Positions 36,431 through 46,331 of a stretch of DNA of 48,480 nt are shown one piece after another (position 1 is the stretch's first letter; the number at the start of each line of letters is the position of its first letter). The stretch is from the NCBI GenBank assembly GCA_022425745.1, contig JAKMEW010000137.1, positions 1-48,480 on the forward strand, written 5' to 3'. The DNA is from Rubripirellula sp. (GTDB lineage: Bacteria; Planctomycetota; Planctomycetia; Pirellulales; Pirellulaceae). The translations under genes were made by a program, and so were the position numbers. The notes under the pieces were generated by a model. That model was given only the letters and a program-made list of their open reading frames with translations, searched no databases and was not told the DNA's origin.

Positions 36431-39400
36431 TTAAGCAATTTCCCGACGCAGCGTATCCAACAATGGCAATTTCACAACCTGTCTGACGGAGAGAAGCGAC
36501 GCCACCAACCCTATCAACACAATGCCTAACGAAACCATTACAGGCTCCATCAAGGGTGGATCGATTCCGGCAACTAAAGCGTGTGGAAGAACAGCTAATA
36601 CGGCACACAAAAGACCAATTACGACCCCAAAGATGAGTAGCAACAACGTCTCTCTAACAACCAAAGCACCCAATCTTCGAAGTGGAAAACCCATTGAACG
36701 CAGGATAGCAAACTCATTTTGGCGTTCTAAGACGCTGCGAAGCTGAGCAATACCAAGCCCGATTGTTCCCAACAGCAAACCAATCGCACCTAAACTCTGA
36801 AAGGTTTTCAAATAAGTATTCTGAACCGCCAACATTTTAGAGAGAACGACTGAAGCATCGGAAAGATCCATGCCAACATCACCCAAACGGCTCTCCATCA
36901 CCACTTGGACCTCCGTACTCGATTCTGCGTCGCACGCGACCATAAAGTATTGATAACCATTGACCTCGGGGAAGACAGATTCAAAATTTGACTCACCCAT
37001 CAAAATTTTGCCCTGCAGGACCGAGTTCGACAACAAACCAACAACCTTAAAAAACAGCACCCGGCCCTCGGTGAACTCAAACTGCTTTATCTCTCCGAGC
37101 CCCTTCATCATCTGCAGGCTCCACATCGCGGTATTCTGATCGAGAACAATCGGTATGGGATCACTCTCCATTCCTGAAGCAGCTACTTCTAACGCATCCC
37201 AATTAAGATGGGACTTCGATCCGCTTGACCCTGCAGCCCAACTGAAACCTTCCAAGCCTTCTTGCGACATCAACTGTGAAAAAGAAGCTGGAACACCAAT
37301 CACAGTTGGTTGGGTAGCTTGATAAAGATTATTGCAACTGGCGTCTTGACCAGCTTTCTGACGAAACATCGCGACAACACTACCATTCAGTTTGCTGGCA
37401 TCAGTACCAAACAATTGCTCCCTGACTAAGGAATCATCTAAGTCATCAAACAACGGTTGCGATGCCTCCCCGATGAGCTCAAAACCTCCTGTGCCTTCGT
37501 GCGTTGGTCTTAACTGGAATGCGGAAATGGAAAAGATCAAAAAAGCAGCTGAAGAAATAAGCCCAACTGTCATCGTACTACGTGCCGGTGAGCGGGAGAT
37601 ATTACGAAGAGCCAAACTGCGAGTCGAACTACAAAACGTACCAGCACGATTCTGAATGGTGTCGCTGATTTGGTTAAGTAGCAAGTACTGCGCCACTAGA
37701 GCACCAGCAAGCAAACTCATTCCACCACCGACAAAGGCTCCCGCAGCAACCTGCCCCCCAGAGATCGCTCCGACCACGGCCAATCCTATTGAACAAATCA
37801 CGAACGCTAGAACAACCTTGAACAACGCGACGCGACGCCCAGAACCTCCTCCAAATGTTGAATCGGGATTCCTACCCGAGATTAAGAATTGCGGTGACAA
37901 TCGAGAAATCCAGCGTGTAGAAATCCAAAGTGTTGCGGAGGAAATCACCAATCCCAAAACCGATCCAATCAATAAGCTTCGATAGGACCAATGGAATTCA
38001 AGGAATGGAACCGTCACGGCTCCAACCCACCAAGTGCGTAGAGCATGGAGAATAAGCATGGCATAAAATACGCCGCATACGACTCCGAGGCTAACGCCGA
38101 CCAGTGCCGTTACAAGGCCTTCGGCAAGCACATAACGCACCAAATCAGCTGGCGACCAACCTGTCACACGCAGAACGCCATATTGCCGCATTCGCTGAAT
38201 CAAGCCCAACCGAAATAACATGGCAATCAGCAGCACAGCAGCAGCAATCACGAAAAAACTCAGAGACAAAAAGAGCAAATCAAACGGAGTGGTACCGCCC
38301 GATGAAGCTAATTGGTTGACCTTTAAGGGCACGACGGACCAACCTAAGCTGCTTTTTACCGCAGTCAACGAACTCGCTATCTCGCTAGACAATCTGCTAC
38401 CGTCAGACACTGATGTATTTGGAAATCTAATACCGGTCACCACACCAAATCGACTGCCAAAATATTGACGCCCCACAGAGAGCGGCAAAAACAATTTAGG
38501 TGTTAAACGATACTGGTTCCAATACTCATCATCCGCCTTAGTTATGTCTCTGGTTAACTTGAATGGTAAATCCCAATCTGAGATGGATGCCTGATCCGTT
38601 ACCCCAGGAACCGTTGGCGTTAAATCAGGATCGTTATAGCGAGATAATGGCTTCCGAAAAACTGCCGGACGTGTACGTCGATATGGTTCATCTGGAGCGA
38701 CAAGTGGCACGATTGACGTGACCACGGCGTCAAAGAAATTTTCTACTTCAACTCCTTGCTCCACTTCAGGCTCAAAGTAAGAAATCCGAATCGCATCACC
38801 AACTTGAGCTTGTAAACGCGAAGCAGCCCATTCGTTTAAAACCACGGGCACCACATCTTTTCCTTCCTGCTCAGTATTTAATCCAAAATCCAACTTCAGA
38901 TCAGCGCTCGAATCGACCGCCGTGATTGTGCTGTATGGGATTGTCGCAACAATCTCGCCGTCTTTATCCAAACGGTCGATTGCATTAGCTAAGTATGTGG
39001 ACTGAGCAATGGCACCCTGATTAGCAAAATCATTCAAGATCTGGTTAACCACAACTTCTGACAACAACAGTGAATTCGAAGTCAGAGAGTTGTAGGTGAA
39101 GACGTCTTCTACATCACCCTCTTCATTTAACCAACGTCCCACAACTGGAGTCAGATTCATGCCCATTGCCTGCAGATCAACTGACAGAGTGTCTGATGAA
39201 ACCGGACGATCAAAAAGAACCATGTTCGCTTGACCTTCTCGATCAAGGATCGAAGCAATCATGTCCCGAGAGAGGAAAACATTCATCGGAGCCGCCTGAC
39301 TCGCGGACAAACTAAATCTTCCCAAGCCCCTGTCAGCGACAATCTGTGTAACTTTTAACCTCGGTATACCCTCGGTACCGATTTCCTTTTTCCCTAGTGG

Positions 39401-39901
39401 ACTGTCCGCCGGAACCGCTTGTTCAATAGGCAAACGAACGGTGACGAGATCTCCCACAGAGACTCCCAATTCTTCTGCCGCCGACTGGTTCAACACAACT
39501 TGGTCTTCTTGGAGTTCTGAAACCGGTTCAGAAAGATACTCATCCAACTGCCAGAAAGTCGAATCGCAACCAATGATTTGAATTTTGCCGGACCTTCGAA
39601 CGGCTTGGCCGGACACCGAGCGCTCAATGACTCCTTTGTCAAAAAATATCAGCGGTGAATAACCCGATTCCAAGGGAACCACCCTTGCGAAATCAAAAAA
39701 CTGCCGAGGATAAAGCATCGCTTCAATCCGCCCTAAACGCTCGAGCGTCAAACCTCGAAGGCTTCCGCGCATCGAGTCACCAACAAGCAGGGCTCCAACA
39801 ATCACTGCGGTAGCGACCCCAACTCCCAATGCAACTGAAACGCCTATTTTCCAAGAGTGCTTGAAGGACAAAAAGGCTATCCGCAATAAAGACAGCTTCA
39901 C
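36431..39901 (-). CDS. Large FtsX-type ABC transporter permease without adjacent ATPase
   Basis: The 1,156-residue protein starts at a GTG with GGGGAG about 6 bases upstream. It has an N-terminal transmembrane helix (VALGVGVATAVIVGALLVG), a long periplasmic region (~50-540), a first FtsX domain (~545-690: FVIAAAVLLIAMLFRLGLIQRMRQYGVLRVTGW), a central cluster of helices (~700-770), a second periplasmic region and a terminal FtsX domain (~1040-1150: GTIGLGIAQLRSVLERQNEFAILRSMGFPLRRLG). Members with two FtsX units in one chain (as in LolCE-like or YbbP-like permeases) pair with a MacB/LolD-like ATPase. Here the ATPase gene is not next to it. Export of lipoprotein or toxic compound is possible, cargo unknown. 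Its stop nearly abuts the lipoate-ligase gene. Confidence 0.9.
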   Translation of the reverse strand: MKLSLLRIAFLSFKHSWKIGVSVALGVGVATAVIVGALLVGDSMRGSLRGLTLERLGRIEAMLYPRQFFDFARVVPLESGYSPLIFFDKGVIERSVSGQAVRRSGKIQIIGCDSTFWQLDEYLSEPVSELQEDQVVLNQSAAEELGVSVGDLVTVRLPIEQAVPADSPLGKKEIGTEGIPRLKVTQIVADRGLGRFSLSASQAAPMNVFLSRDMIASILDREGQANMVLFDRPVSSDTLSVDLQAMGMNLTPVVGRWLNEEGDVEDVFTYNSLTSNSLLLSEVVVNQILNDFANQGAIAQSTYLANAIDRLDKDGEIVATIPYSTITAVDSSADLKLDFGLNTEQEGKDVVPVVLNEWAASRLQAQVGDAIRISYFEPEVEQGVEVENFFDAVVTSIVPLVAPDEPYRRTRPAVFRKPLSRYNDPDLTPTVPGVTDQASISDWDLPFKLTRDITKADDEYWNQYRLTPKLFLPLSVGRQYFGSRFGVVTGIRFPNTSVSDGSRLSSEIASSLTAVKSSLGWSVVPLKVNQLASSGGTTPFDLLFLSLSFFVIAAAVLLIAMLFRLGLIQRMRQYGVLRVTGWSPADLVRYVLAEGLVTALVGVSLGVVCGVFYAMLILHALRTWWVGAVTVPFLEFHWSYRSLLIGSVLGLVISSATLWISTRWISRLSPQFLISGRNPDSTFGGGSGRRVALFKVVLAFVICSIGLAVVGAISGGQVAAGAFVGGGMSLLAGALVAQYLLLNQISDTIQNRAGTFCSSTRSLALRNISRSPARSTMTVGLISSAAFLIFSISAFQLRPTHEGTGGFELIGEASQPLFDDLDDSLVREQLFGTDASKLNGSVVAMFRQKAGQDASCNNLYQATQPTVIGVPASFSQLMSQEGLEGFSWAAGSSGSKSHLNWDALEVAASGMESDPIPIVLDQNTAMWSLQMMKGLGEIKQFEFTEGRVLFFKVVGLLSNSVLQGKILMGESNFESVFPEVNGYQYFMVACDAESSTEVQVVMESRLGDVGMDLSDASVVLSKMLAVQNTYLKTFQSLGAIGLLLGTIGLGIAQLRSVLERQNEFAILRSMGFPLRRLGALVVRETLLLLIFGVVIGLLCAVLAVLPHALVAGIDPPLMEPVMVSLGIVLIGLVASLLSVRQVVKLPLLDTLRREIA

Positions 39902-40211
39902 GATTGACTCCCCGATGTACCCATTAGGCGTGGATCCTACTAACTCATTTAGATGAATGATGTGGCGTGCGACCGCAATAGCGAGACGACCGTGATAGCC
40001 GATATGATTTCACATGCGGTCATGCACCACGATTCGCAACTAAAACTACGCGATAAATTAGCATCGCATTATCCCATACGGTAGTAATGGCTACAGTTTA
40101 CAGAAGGCAAAGCAGTATCACGCTGATTAACAAGCGTGTGTTTCTCATGCATCAAGCTATCCGCAGTATCTGACTTACCTAATTTTTAAATGCAATTATC
40201 AAGCAGCAAGC
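39902..40211. other. Intergenic region between divergent FtsX permease and cutA
   Basis: About 310 bases. The only recognised element is GGGGAG just upstream of the permease GTG. No clear -10/-35 pair, hairpin, RNA gene or credible ORF was found; cutA has no evident Shine-Dalgarno. Confidence 0.5.
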
Positions 40212-40550
40212 ATGTCCACAACTGAATCACTTATTCTTGTTCTAACAACGGTCTCTACCGAATCATCTGCAAACGAAATTAGCCAAAAACTGCTTGAAGA
40301 TGGACTCGCGGCATGTATCCAGGTCGAGGAAAAAGTCAGGAGCCATTACCGCTGGCAAGGCAAACTGATTATCGAGAATGAATGCCGGCTCGCTATTAAA
40401 AGCATCGACTCAAGATGGAAGTCCCTTAGAAAATCACTTGAGGAATGCCACCCGTACGAAATCCCGGAGATCATTAAGGTGAACATCGATGACTGCTCAG
40501 ATGACTACAGACGGTGGATCATTTCGCAAATGACGCAAGCTAATACTTGA
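40212..40550 (+). CDS. cutA: CutA divalent-cation tolerance protein
   Basis: A 112-residue member of the CutA1 family, a trimeric ferredoxin-like protein. Family features: a beta-strand start (ILVLTTVSTESSANEISQKLLEDGLAACIQV), the conserved YRWQGKL core, ECRLAIKS, and HPYEIPEIIKV followed by YRRWI. In E. coli cutA mutations alter copper tolerance; the molecular function is not firmly known. No signal peptide. It stands alone between divergent and convergent neighbours. Confidence 0.95.
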   Translation: MSTTESLILVLTTVSTESSANEISQKLLEDGLAACIQVEEKVRSHYRWQGKLIIENECRLAIKSIDSRWKSLRKSLEECHPYEIPEIIKVNIDDCSDDYRRWIISQMTQANT

Positions 40551-40587
40551 ACAAACGTCTGAATAACTGAATCGACAACAACCTCAA

Positions 40588-43500
40588 CTATTCTAGACCA
40601 TCAGCACCCGGCGGAGGAATCATACCACCACCGAGCATTCCCAGTCGGGGTGAAGGCCAGAAACGCGGTTCGATAGAAAATCCGACGCCAACATTATCGC
40701 GACCTTGATCAACATTCACACCAACACGAATCAGCATCGATTCGCCAATGCGTGTAAGCGCGAGGGTCTGTCCGATATTCCCCGTATCATCGAAGTCATA
40801 AGCCGCTCCCGCCGAAGCAATCCATTTTTCATTTAGCCGATAGTCTAAATTCGTTCGAAAAACAGTACTGCTTATTGGGCCTCTGAGAGAAAGTAGACCG
40901 AGGTAAAGCTCACCCATTCCCGGCCTACTTGTTTGCAGGCCAGCACTGACTGAATGCAAGCCGCTTGAAAACAGATCGAAATATCCATCACTGAGAAATG
41001 CGACGCGATCTCCAATGTGATACATCAACCCGTAAGTCGTCGGGCCAATTGCTTCAGAAAAGTTATCTCGATCCGAACTGGGGAAAATCGAAGTATCAAT
41101 ATCAAACTGCAATAAATCGACAATCCGCTCCTTACCCTGAAGGCCTCGCTTTGTTTGCCATCGCTGATGCAAACCGAGACGAAACTGCTGCAGATCATCC
41201 GCGATGACACCGCTGGGATTTGCAACCAACCACTGAAAACCTTGACGGAGTGCATAGTAACGTGGATCAAATTGCGGACTTAAAACGCCGCCGAAGCTGG
41301 AATTGATGAATCGGCTTCGAAACTGTTCCTGAGAGTTGTCATCCAAAGAATCATAAAGCGGTAACTCATCTAGGCTAACGTTGCTATCACCGTAATGGTA
41401 GCCAGCTACCCATTCGACCTTGTGTGCTAGGCCCCTGACATTGAGTAATGCACTTTGAACAGATGGGTCTGCTTTCCAAGCGGAAAGACTCGCGGTTAAC
41501 CCCGCCTGACCGATTAATCGAGTGATCGGCTGGCCCGTTACATCTTGGCCGTAATGAGAGGCTTCTCCGGCTAAAGAGGGTACGGCACGTACCGGACCCA
41601 TCTGAAACGGCAAGCTTACTTCTTGCTTTGTCGACGCGACCAAACCTTTTGCGAACACCTCACCCGGTACAGGTGCATAAAACGCTGCCTCTGCTGGATC
41701 CAAGGGTAAAGTCCCAGGTTTAAGCCGCTGATAACCAATTCGACTGTGCCCTGATAGAGTCAATCGGTCACCAAACAACGATCCGCCAAGAAGGTAATGA
41801 TCAAGCTGCGGGAGCTTTTCAGTAACTGTGTAAAAATCATTAACCTTACCTGCAACGGTCAAATCCAAGAGATGACTGTGGTGGTAACGCCTCAGATGGA
41901 GTTCCGATCGATGATCCACATCCTGATCCCACTCATTCTCTAAGTATTGCTCCAAGAAGTTGCGATCACTCACCCACCCGAGTTCGGCCGTAAGCTCACC
42001 GGACACACCCAATGACTGGCGATGTTGGAGAATGACACGACCTCGGTTCCGGGTTTCTGGCGTTAAGTTCCTCCGAAGATTGCCGAGAACATCCTCACCT
42101 CGATCACGAATGAACCACGCATCCAAAAATCCATCGGCCTTATTTTTTGTTCCCAGAAAGCTGTCCGTTTCGTAATCAAAATCTGTACCAACCGCAAAAC
42201 CTCGGTCGCTCAGATAGTCCAACGACAACGCCCAATCACTTCCCTTACCGACACTTTGTATTCCAAGAAGCTGGAATAAATCTAAGTCCAATAAGAACTG
42301 CGTGCCAAACACACTATCGTTGTTTAGACCAACGCTTGAGACATACGAAGTAGGACGATCGAGGCTTGTAGAAAATTTCGGCCAATAAAGGATTGGCACT
42401 CCGCTCAGGTAAACAAAGTTATTGCGACTGTCCACAAACGGCTCTCGATAGACCTTCGCTGAACCTGTGATAGAGTCCGTTTGCACCTTCTCTGATTCTC
42501 TCAAGCTCAATTGCTGACTTTGCAACCAATATCTTGGGATTCCCATCCTACTGCTGGTAATTGCAGCATCAAAGGCAATGAAGTTTCCTTTCGCTACCTG
42601 CTGCAGTACATCGGCTTTCAGACGCACCAAACCCATTTGATTTGGCACCGTAGTGATTGCCTCGGCCTCAAGTACTAAGCCTCGTTCCATCGCGACGTTG
42701 TAATACATTGCATCGGCATAAATAATTCGTTCGCCTTGTCGAAATACAATATCACCTTCCAGGTACAACTCACCTTGGGCTTCGGATAGATCTTCAGCTC
42801 CATTGAAAAGATTGGCGACCAAAGGCAACCAGCCAACCACGCGATCCGCAGATATTGAGATTGTTCCGAGATCCATGGTATCGCCCGAGGCTAGCCTCGC
42901 CGCGACATCACGGATGAGAACCGTCATACCACCTCTTGCGACGATGACCGTTTCACTCAATTCAGGTCGATTAACCGTTTCCACTTGTGGAGCAGTGGAC
43001 GCACCACGGGGAACAATCTCTACCGAACGGCTACCCCCACCAACAAGAAACTGCAGACCTCGCCTCTCTTCCTTCTGGATATTTTTTGGTTGAGTTTCAG
43101 CAACCACCGGACTCGCGAATTGAACTTGATTTACTGTTGGATAAACAGATTCTCGGATATCATCAGTCGCTAAGAGATCCAGTAGACTGTCAACTTCGTC
43201 GGGCTTGCTAACATACGAACCTGCATCGATGATTGGCTCATGCCTTAGACGGACAGACTTCACAATCGGAGGGTTTTGATCTAACGGGGAAAGATTCTCG
43301 GAATCCAGCAATACCATTTGACCTCGCAGTTGCTCGGGTGCGCCATTGACGATCAGCAAAACCGCCTGTGCTCTGATCGCTTCGCCATCCAAAAGGACGT
43401 TACAGTCGCCCGTTATCAACGATGCGTCAGATGTCCCTTCTTTCCAGCGAGCCACTGTCCGCCCATGTAGCTGCAGAACGGAACCATGAATCTCTTCGGC

Positions 43501-43653
43501 GTATAACGAACAACGCACAGCTGAGGGATGCGAGCAGCAACAGAAAAGCAATAACAGCGCGCAACAGAGACTTTCGCAGAAGCTGACTAAGCGATTGCGA
43601 AATTGGAGATTCTTTACAGCGGTGGCTTCCGTGCCGACCAAATCTTCATCCAC
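40588..43653 (-). CDS. lptD: LptD-like outer-membrane LPS assembly/organic solvent tolerance protein
   Basis: The 1,021-residue protein starts at a GTG without strong Shine-Dalgarno. A Cys-rich hydrophobic N-terminal segment (LCCALLLLFCCCSHPSAV) should serve as export signal. The first ~430 residues include an OstA/LptA-like beta-jellyroll region with short strand repeats (GEDIYLEGDIVFRQGERIIYADAMYYNVAMERGLV type, ADVLQQVAKGNFIAFDAAITSS), then the LptD transition (VYLSGVPILYWPKFSTSLDRPTSYV) into a large beta-barrel domain rich in alternating patterns and aromatic residues (LDYLSDRGFAVGTDFDYET). Likely inserts LPS or a related glycolipid into the outer leaflet. LptE and the other Lpt genes are not in the window. 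Family assignment is good; barrel annotation is from pattern, not structure. Confidence 0.82.
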   Translation of the reverse strand: MDEDLVGTEATAVKNLQFRNRLVSFCESLCCALLLLFCCCSHPSAVRCSLYAEEIHGSVLQLHGRTVARWKEGTSDASLITGDCNVLLDGEAIRAQAVLLIVNGAPEQLRGQMVLLDSENLSPLDQNPPIVKSVRLRHEPIIDAGSYVSKPDEVDSLLDLLATDDIRESVYPTVNQVQFASPVVAETQPKNIQKEERRGLQFLVGGGSRSVEIVPRGASTAPQVETVNRPELSETVIVARGGMTVLIRDVAARLASGDTMDLGTISISADRVVGWLPLVANLFNGAEDLSEAQGELYLEGDIVFRQGERIIYADAMYYNVAMERGLVLEAEAITTVPNQMGLVRLKADVLQQVAKGNFIAFDAAITSSRMGIPRYWLQSQQLSLRESEKVQTDSITGSAKVYREPFVDSRNNFVYLSGVPILYWPKFSTSLDRPTSYVSSVGLNNDSVFGTQFLLDLDLFQLLGIQSVGKGSDWALSLDYLSDRGFAVGTDFDYETDSFLGTKNKADGFLDAWFIRDRGEDVLGNLRRNLTPETRNRGRVILQHRQSLGVSGELTAELGWVSDRNFLEQYLENEWDQDVDHRSELHLRRYHHSHLLDLTVAGKVNDFYTVTEKLPQLDHYLLGGSLFGDRLTLSGHSRIGYQRLKPGTLPLDPAEAAFYAPVPGEVFAKGLVASTKQEVSLPFQMGPVRAVPSLAGEASHYGQDVTGQPITRLIGQAGLTASLSAWKADPSVQSALLNVRGLAHKVEWVAGYHYGDSNVSLDELPLYDSLDDNSQEQFRSRFINSSFGGVLSPQFDPRYYALRQGFQWLVANPSGVIADDLQQFRLGLHQRWQTKRGLQGKERIVDLLQFDIDTSIFPSSDRDNFSEAIGPTTYGLMYHIGDRVAFLSDGYFDLFSSGLHSVSAGLQTSRPGMGELYLGLLSLRGPISSTVFRTNLDYRLNEKWIASAGAAYDFDDTGNIGQTLALTRIGESMLIRVGVNVDQGRDNVGVGFSIEPRFWPSPRLGMLGGGMIPPPGADGLE

Positions 43654-43750
43654 CCGAGGCTAATAATCCTAGTGCCCGTCTAGAGAACGCAGTCGGAGTG
43701 TACGAAGAGGTTTTGATCACTCACAAGCGAGAATGGACTTGGCGGCTTCA

Positions 43751-43830
43751 CTTTTTCTGGCGATTTCTGACTTTTTCTTCACCGAAAAAGTAATTGGACT
43801 CGTGAAACACTCGATGAAATCGTGAAACAT
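43751..43830. promoter_or_regulatory. Cluster of direct and inverted motifs between LptD-like and DUF885 genes
   Basis: ACTTTTTC/GAAAAAGT (43770-43777 and 43784-43791) is an 8-bp inverted repeat with a 6-base loop, and a further CTTTTTC lies at 43751-43757, 20 bases before its second copy. TCGTGAAACA occurs at 43800-43809 and 43820-43829, also exactly 20 bases apart, with a partial copy TCGATGAAA at 43811-43819. The spacing of about one or two helical turns fits an operator for a multimeric regulator. This is inference from sequence only. Confidence 0.4.
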
Positions 43831-43888
43831 AAATTTCCGACGGCCGCGTTGAGACTTTCAAGCGGTCAAAGTCTTCATCATTTGCTCG

Positions 43889-43894
43889 TATAAT
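43889..43894 (+). promoter_or_regulatory. Candidate -10 box for the DUF885 gene
   Basis: Perfect TATAAT, context CTCGTATAATCCTGCGG. A transcript would start near 43901, which leaves about five bases before ATG 43906 but about 40 before ATG 43942. The -35 side (GTCAAA at 43865) is weak. It supports the later start. Confidence 0.45.
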
Positions 43895-43941
43895 CCTGCG
43901 GTGTCATGTTGGATCCCCCACGCCTCACCGAGAATTCATCA

Positions 43942-45780
43942 ATGCAAGTTGCCCGGACACCACGCACCAATGCCTGTGGCAGGTCTTTCTCAAATACCAT
44001 TTCGATCGCAACTCGCACGCTTGCTGTTTTCCTGATTTCTGTAGGATCGAATGACATTGCTAACTCTGAGCAAACAGCAACAAACTCGGCGCAAGAAGAC
44101 TCCTTCTCCGAACTACTTGATGAGATTTGGAACTTTGAACTGGTTGAATCACCTCTCTTAGCAACAAATGTGGGTGACCCACGCGGTCAATCAAAGCTCT
44201 CTGATGACAGTATCGAAGCAATACAACGCCGGCACTTTGAACGAAATCAATTCTTAACGCGTCTTAAAAAGTTCAACCCCAAGACACTGAGTGACCTATC
44301 GCAAATTGATTACGAGCTGACCAAACTGCGTCTCTCTTCACAATTGGATTCTTTTGATTTTGAGTCCCATCTTTTACCGATCAACAATCGTGAAGGGTTT
44401 CACCTCAGCTTTCCTGAATTAGCGCACGTGATGCAACCGGAATCGATTGAAGATTTCCAAAACTACCTTAATAGGCTTCTCGATTTCCCACGCTACACTA
44501 ATCAGCAAATCACCCTAATGAGGCTGGGGATAGAACGAGGGCTCACGCAGCCGGCAATTATCATGCGTGATTCCGCGAGTCAGGCAGAGTCACAGGTGGT
44601 GGACGATCCTACCGCATCGATCTTTTTCACCGATGCAGAGGCAGCGGCAAAACGGACGTTGAGCACCGAGCAATGGAATGATCTCTCGGTCGCTATTACC
44701 GAAGCAATTGCACAAAGCGTGATCCCATCTTACCGACAGTTTGCAAAATTCCTGCGGAATGAATACTTGCCCGCGTGCAGGGGAACTATAAGCGTTGCCG
44801 CCCTTCCCCGCGGACGAGATTTTTATCGCAACCGGATCGAATTTTTCACAACGCTTAAGATCACTCCAGAGGAACTGCACGAGACAGGCATTCGAGAAAA
44901 CAAACGAATCAGAAACGAAATGAACGGAATTCGTGAAAAACTTGGGTTTGAAGACGACCTCAAGGCTTTTCTCGAACACTTACGTACCGACCCTAAGTTT
45001 TACCCACAGACTCCAGATGAGTTATTGAAAGAGGCTGCATTCATTCTGAAAAAAGCTGACGGAAGACTACCCGAGCTATTCGGGCATCTACCACGAATAC
45101 CCTATGGCTTACGTGAAATACCCGAATACGTTGCAGCTCAAACAACCTCCGCATATTACTGGCCTCCGGCAACTGACGGCTCTCGGGGAGGATTTTACTA
45201 CCTCAACACCTACAATCTTTCTTCACGGCCTCTATACCAACTCGAAGCTCTATCGCTACACGAAGCCGTCCCAGGTCATCATCTCCAGCTTTCTATACAA
45301 GCGGAACTAAAAAACCTGCACCCAATGAGCCGTGAAAGCAACTTGAATGCATTCATCGAAGGTTGGGCTCTTTACAGTGAACGCCTTGGTAAAGAGATTG
45401 GGTTTTATGAGGATCCCTATCAAGATTTCGGTCGTCTAAGCATGGAAGCATGGCGTGCGAGTCGACTTGTTGTTGACACTGGAATTCACTGGTTCGGATG
45501 GACGCGGCAGCAAGCAATTGATTACATGTCAGAAAATACCGCGTTGAGCCGTCATAACATCGTTGCGGAAGTAGATCGCTACATCGGATGGCCGGCGCAG
45601 GCTCTCAGCTACAAGACGGGCGAACTCGCGATCCGAAGAATTCGTCAGCAAGCGGAAGAAACCCTTAAGGACCAATTCGATATCCGTGAATTTCATGATC
45701 GAGTGCTCGAAGCAGGATCCATCCCACTTCCGTTGCTTGAATCAAGAATCAATCGTTGGGTGCTTGAGAAACAGAAATAA
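43942..45780 (+). CDS. DUF885 family protein, probable exported metallopeptidase-like enzyme
   Basis: ATG 43942 is preferred over 43906 since a TATAAT at 43889 is too close to the latter; it gives a 612-residue protein. A signal peptide is visible (IATRTLAVFLISVGSNDIANS). The diagnostic motif of DUF885 is LHEAVPGHHLQLS (~438-450), an HExxPGHH metal-binding-like signature, with a downstream Glu in NAFIEGWALYSERLG (~465-480) that would be the third ligand. Other family landmarks are FYYLNTYNLSSRPLYQLEALS and RHNIVAEVDRYIGWPAQALSYKTGEL. Members are believed to be zinc carboxypeptidases/aminopeptidases distantly like M32, though few are characterised. Periplasmic. Divergent from the LptD-like gene. 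Confidence 0.87.
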   Translation: MQVARTPRTNACGRSFSNTISIATRTLAVFLISVGSNDIANSEQTATNSAQEDSFSELLDEIWNFELVESPLLATNVGDPRGQSKLSDDSIEAIQRRHFERNQFLTRLKKFNPKTLSDLSQIDYELTKLRLSSQLDSFDFESHLLPINNREGFHLSFPELAHVMQPESIEDFQNYLNRLLDFPRYTNQQITLMRLGIERGLTQPAIIMRDSASQAESQVVDDPTASIFFTDAEAAAKRTLSTEQWNDLSVAITEAIAQSVIPSYRQFAKFLRNEYLPACRGTISVAALPRGRDFYRNRIEFFTTLKITPEELHETGIRENKRIRNEMNGIREKLGFEDDLKAFLEHLRTDPKFYPQTPDELLKEAAFILKKADGRLPELFGHLPRIPYGLREIPEYVAAQTTSAYYWPPATDGSRGGFYYLNTYNLSSRPLYQLEALSLHEAVPGHHLQLSIQAELKNLHPMSRESNLNAFIEGWALYSERLGKEIGFYEDPYQDFGRLSMEAWRASRLVVDTGIHWFGWTRQQAIDYMSENTALSRHNIVAEVDRYIGWPAQALSYKTGELAIRRIRQQAEETLKDQFDIREFHDRVLEAGSIPLPLLESRINRWVLEKQK

Positions 45781-45830
45781 CCATGTCATCACCCAACAAC
45801 TTAAAGAATTCTGCTGAACATCAATCAGGA

Positions 45831-46331
45831 TCAATGATTGGCTTGACCCTTGATGGTTCTTTGAGCAATTTCCCAAGCCTGCTCTAAATGGGAGGCATAC
45901 TGCTCGGGGCTCAAGCACTCCGTAGAAGTTTTTAAGTCAATCGCTAACATCCACCCTTGAGAATACGGATCTGCATTAATCAGGGAAGGATCCTCGATCA
46001 CTTTCTCGTTCAACTCAATTAATTCGCCAGCACATGGGGCGAACAAATCACTCTCTGCTTTTTTACTTTCGATTGAACCGACTTGCTGACTCTTTGCCAA
46101 TGCAGCAGGTGCCTCGACAAGCCAATCTAAAAAGTAAACGTCCTGTAACAGTCGGACAGCATAGGCTGACAACCCAAGGTGCCAAACACCAGAGGGTACT
46201 TGCTTGGCCCACATGTGATTTGAAAAGTAGTTACGGTCGCAAGGAAACCTTGCCTCGAACTCGCCCATCATGAAACTAAACCAATCGCTCGAATCAGATG
46301 ATGAGGCATTCGATTCCGAGTTTTGAATCAC
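45831..46331 (-). CDS. GcvH-like lipoyl carrier protein, orphan
   Basis: A 166-residue protein resembling the H-protein of the glycine cleavage system: NHMWAKQVPSGVWHLGLSAYAVRLLQD (~38-65), the lipoyl-lysine loop GSIESKKAESDLFAPCAGELIELNE (~85-109, Lys91 aligned with ESVKA) and DPSLINADPYSQGWMLAI (~114-131). It is longer than normal GcvH (~125-130 residues), with a ~25-residue N-terminal and ~35-residue C-terminal extension, and its middle strand region (YFLDWLVEAPAAL) is divergent. GcvT, GcvP and Lpd are absent nearby. The GTG start overlaps the radical SAM gene stop (GTGA), so the two are translationally coupled. It might carry a lipoyl-linked substrate or electrons for the radical SAM enzyme; this is inference. 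Confidence 0.82.
   Translation of the reverse strand: MIQNSESNASSSDSSDWFSFMMGEFEARFPCDRNYFSNHMWAKQVPSGVWHLGLSAYAVRLLQDVYFLDWLVEAPAALAKSQQVGSIESKKAESDLFAPCAGELIELNEKVIEDPSLINADPYSQGWMLAIDLKTSTECLSPEQYASHLEQAWEIAQRTIKGQANH

Noticed and set aside
45822-45840. CAATCA/TGATTG inverted repeat at the GcvH-like gene end
   Set aside because: Six-base A/T-rich stem overlapping the stop codon with no T tract; probably chance.
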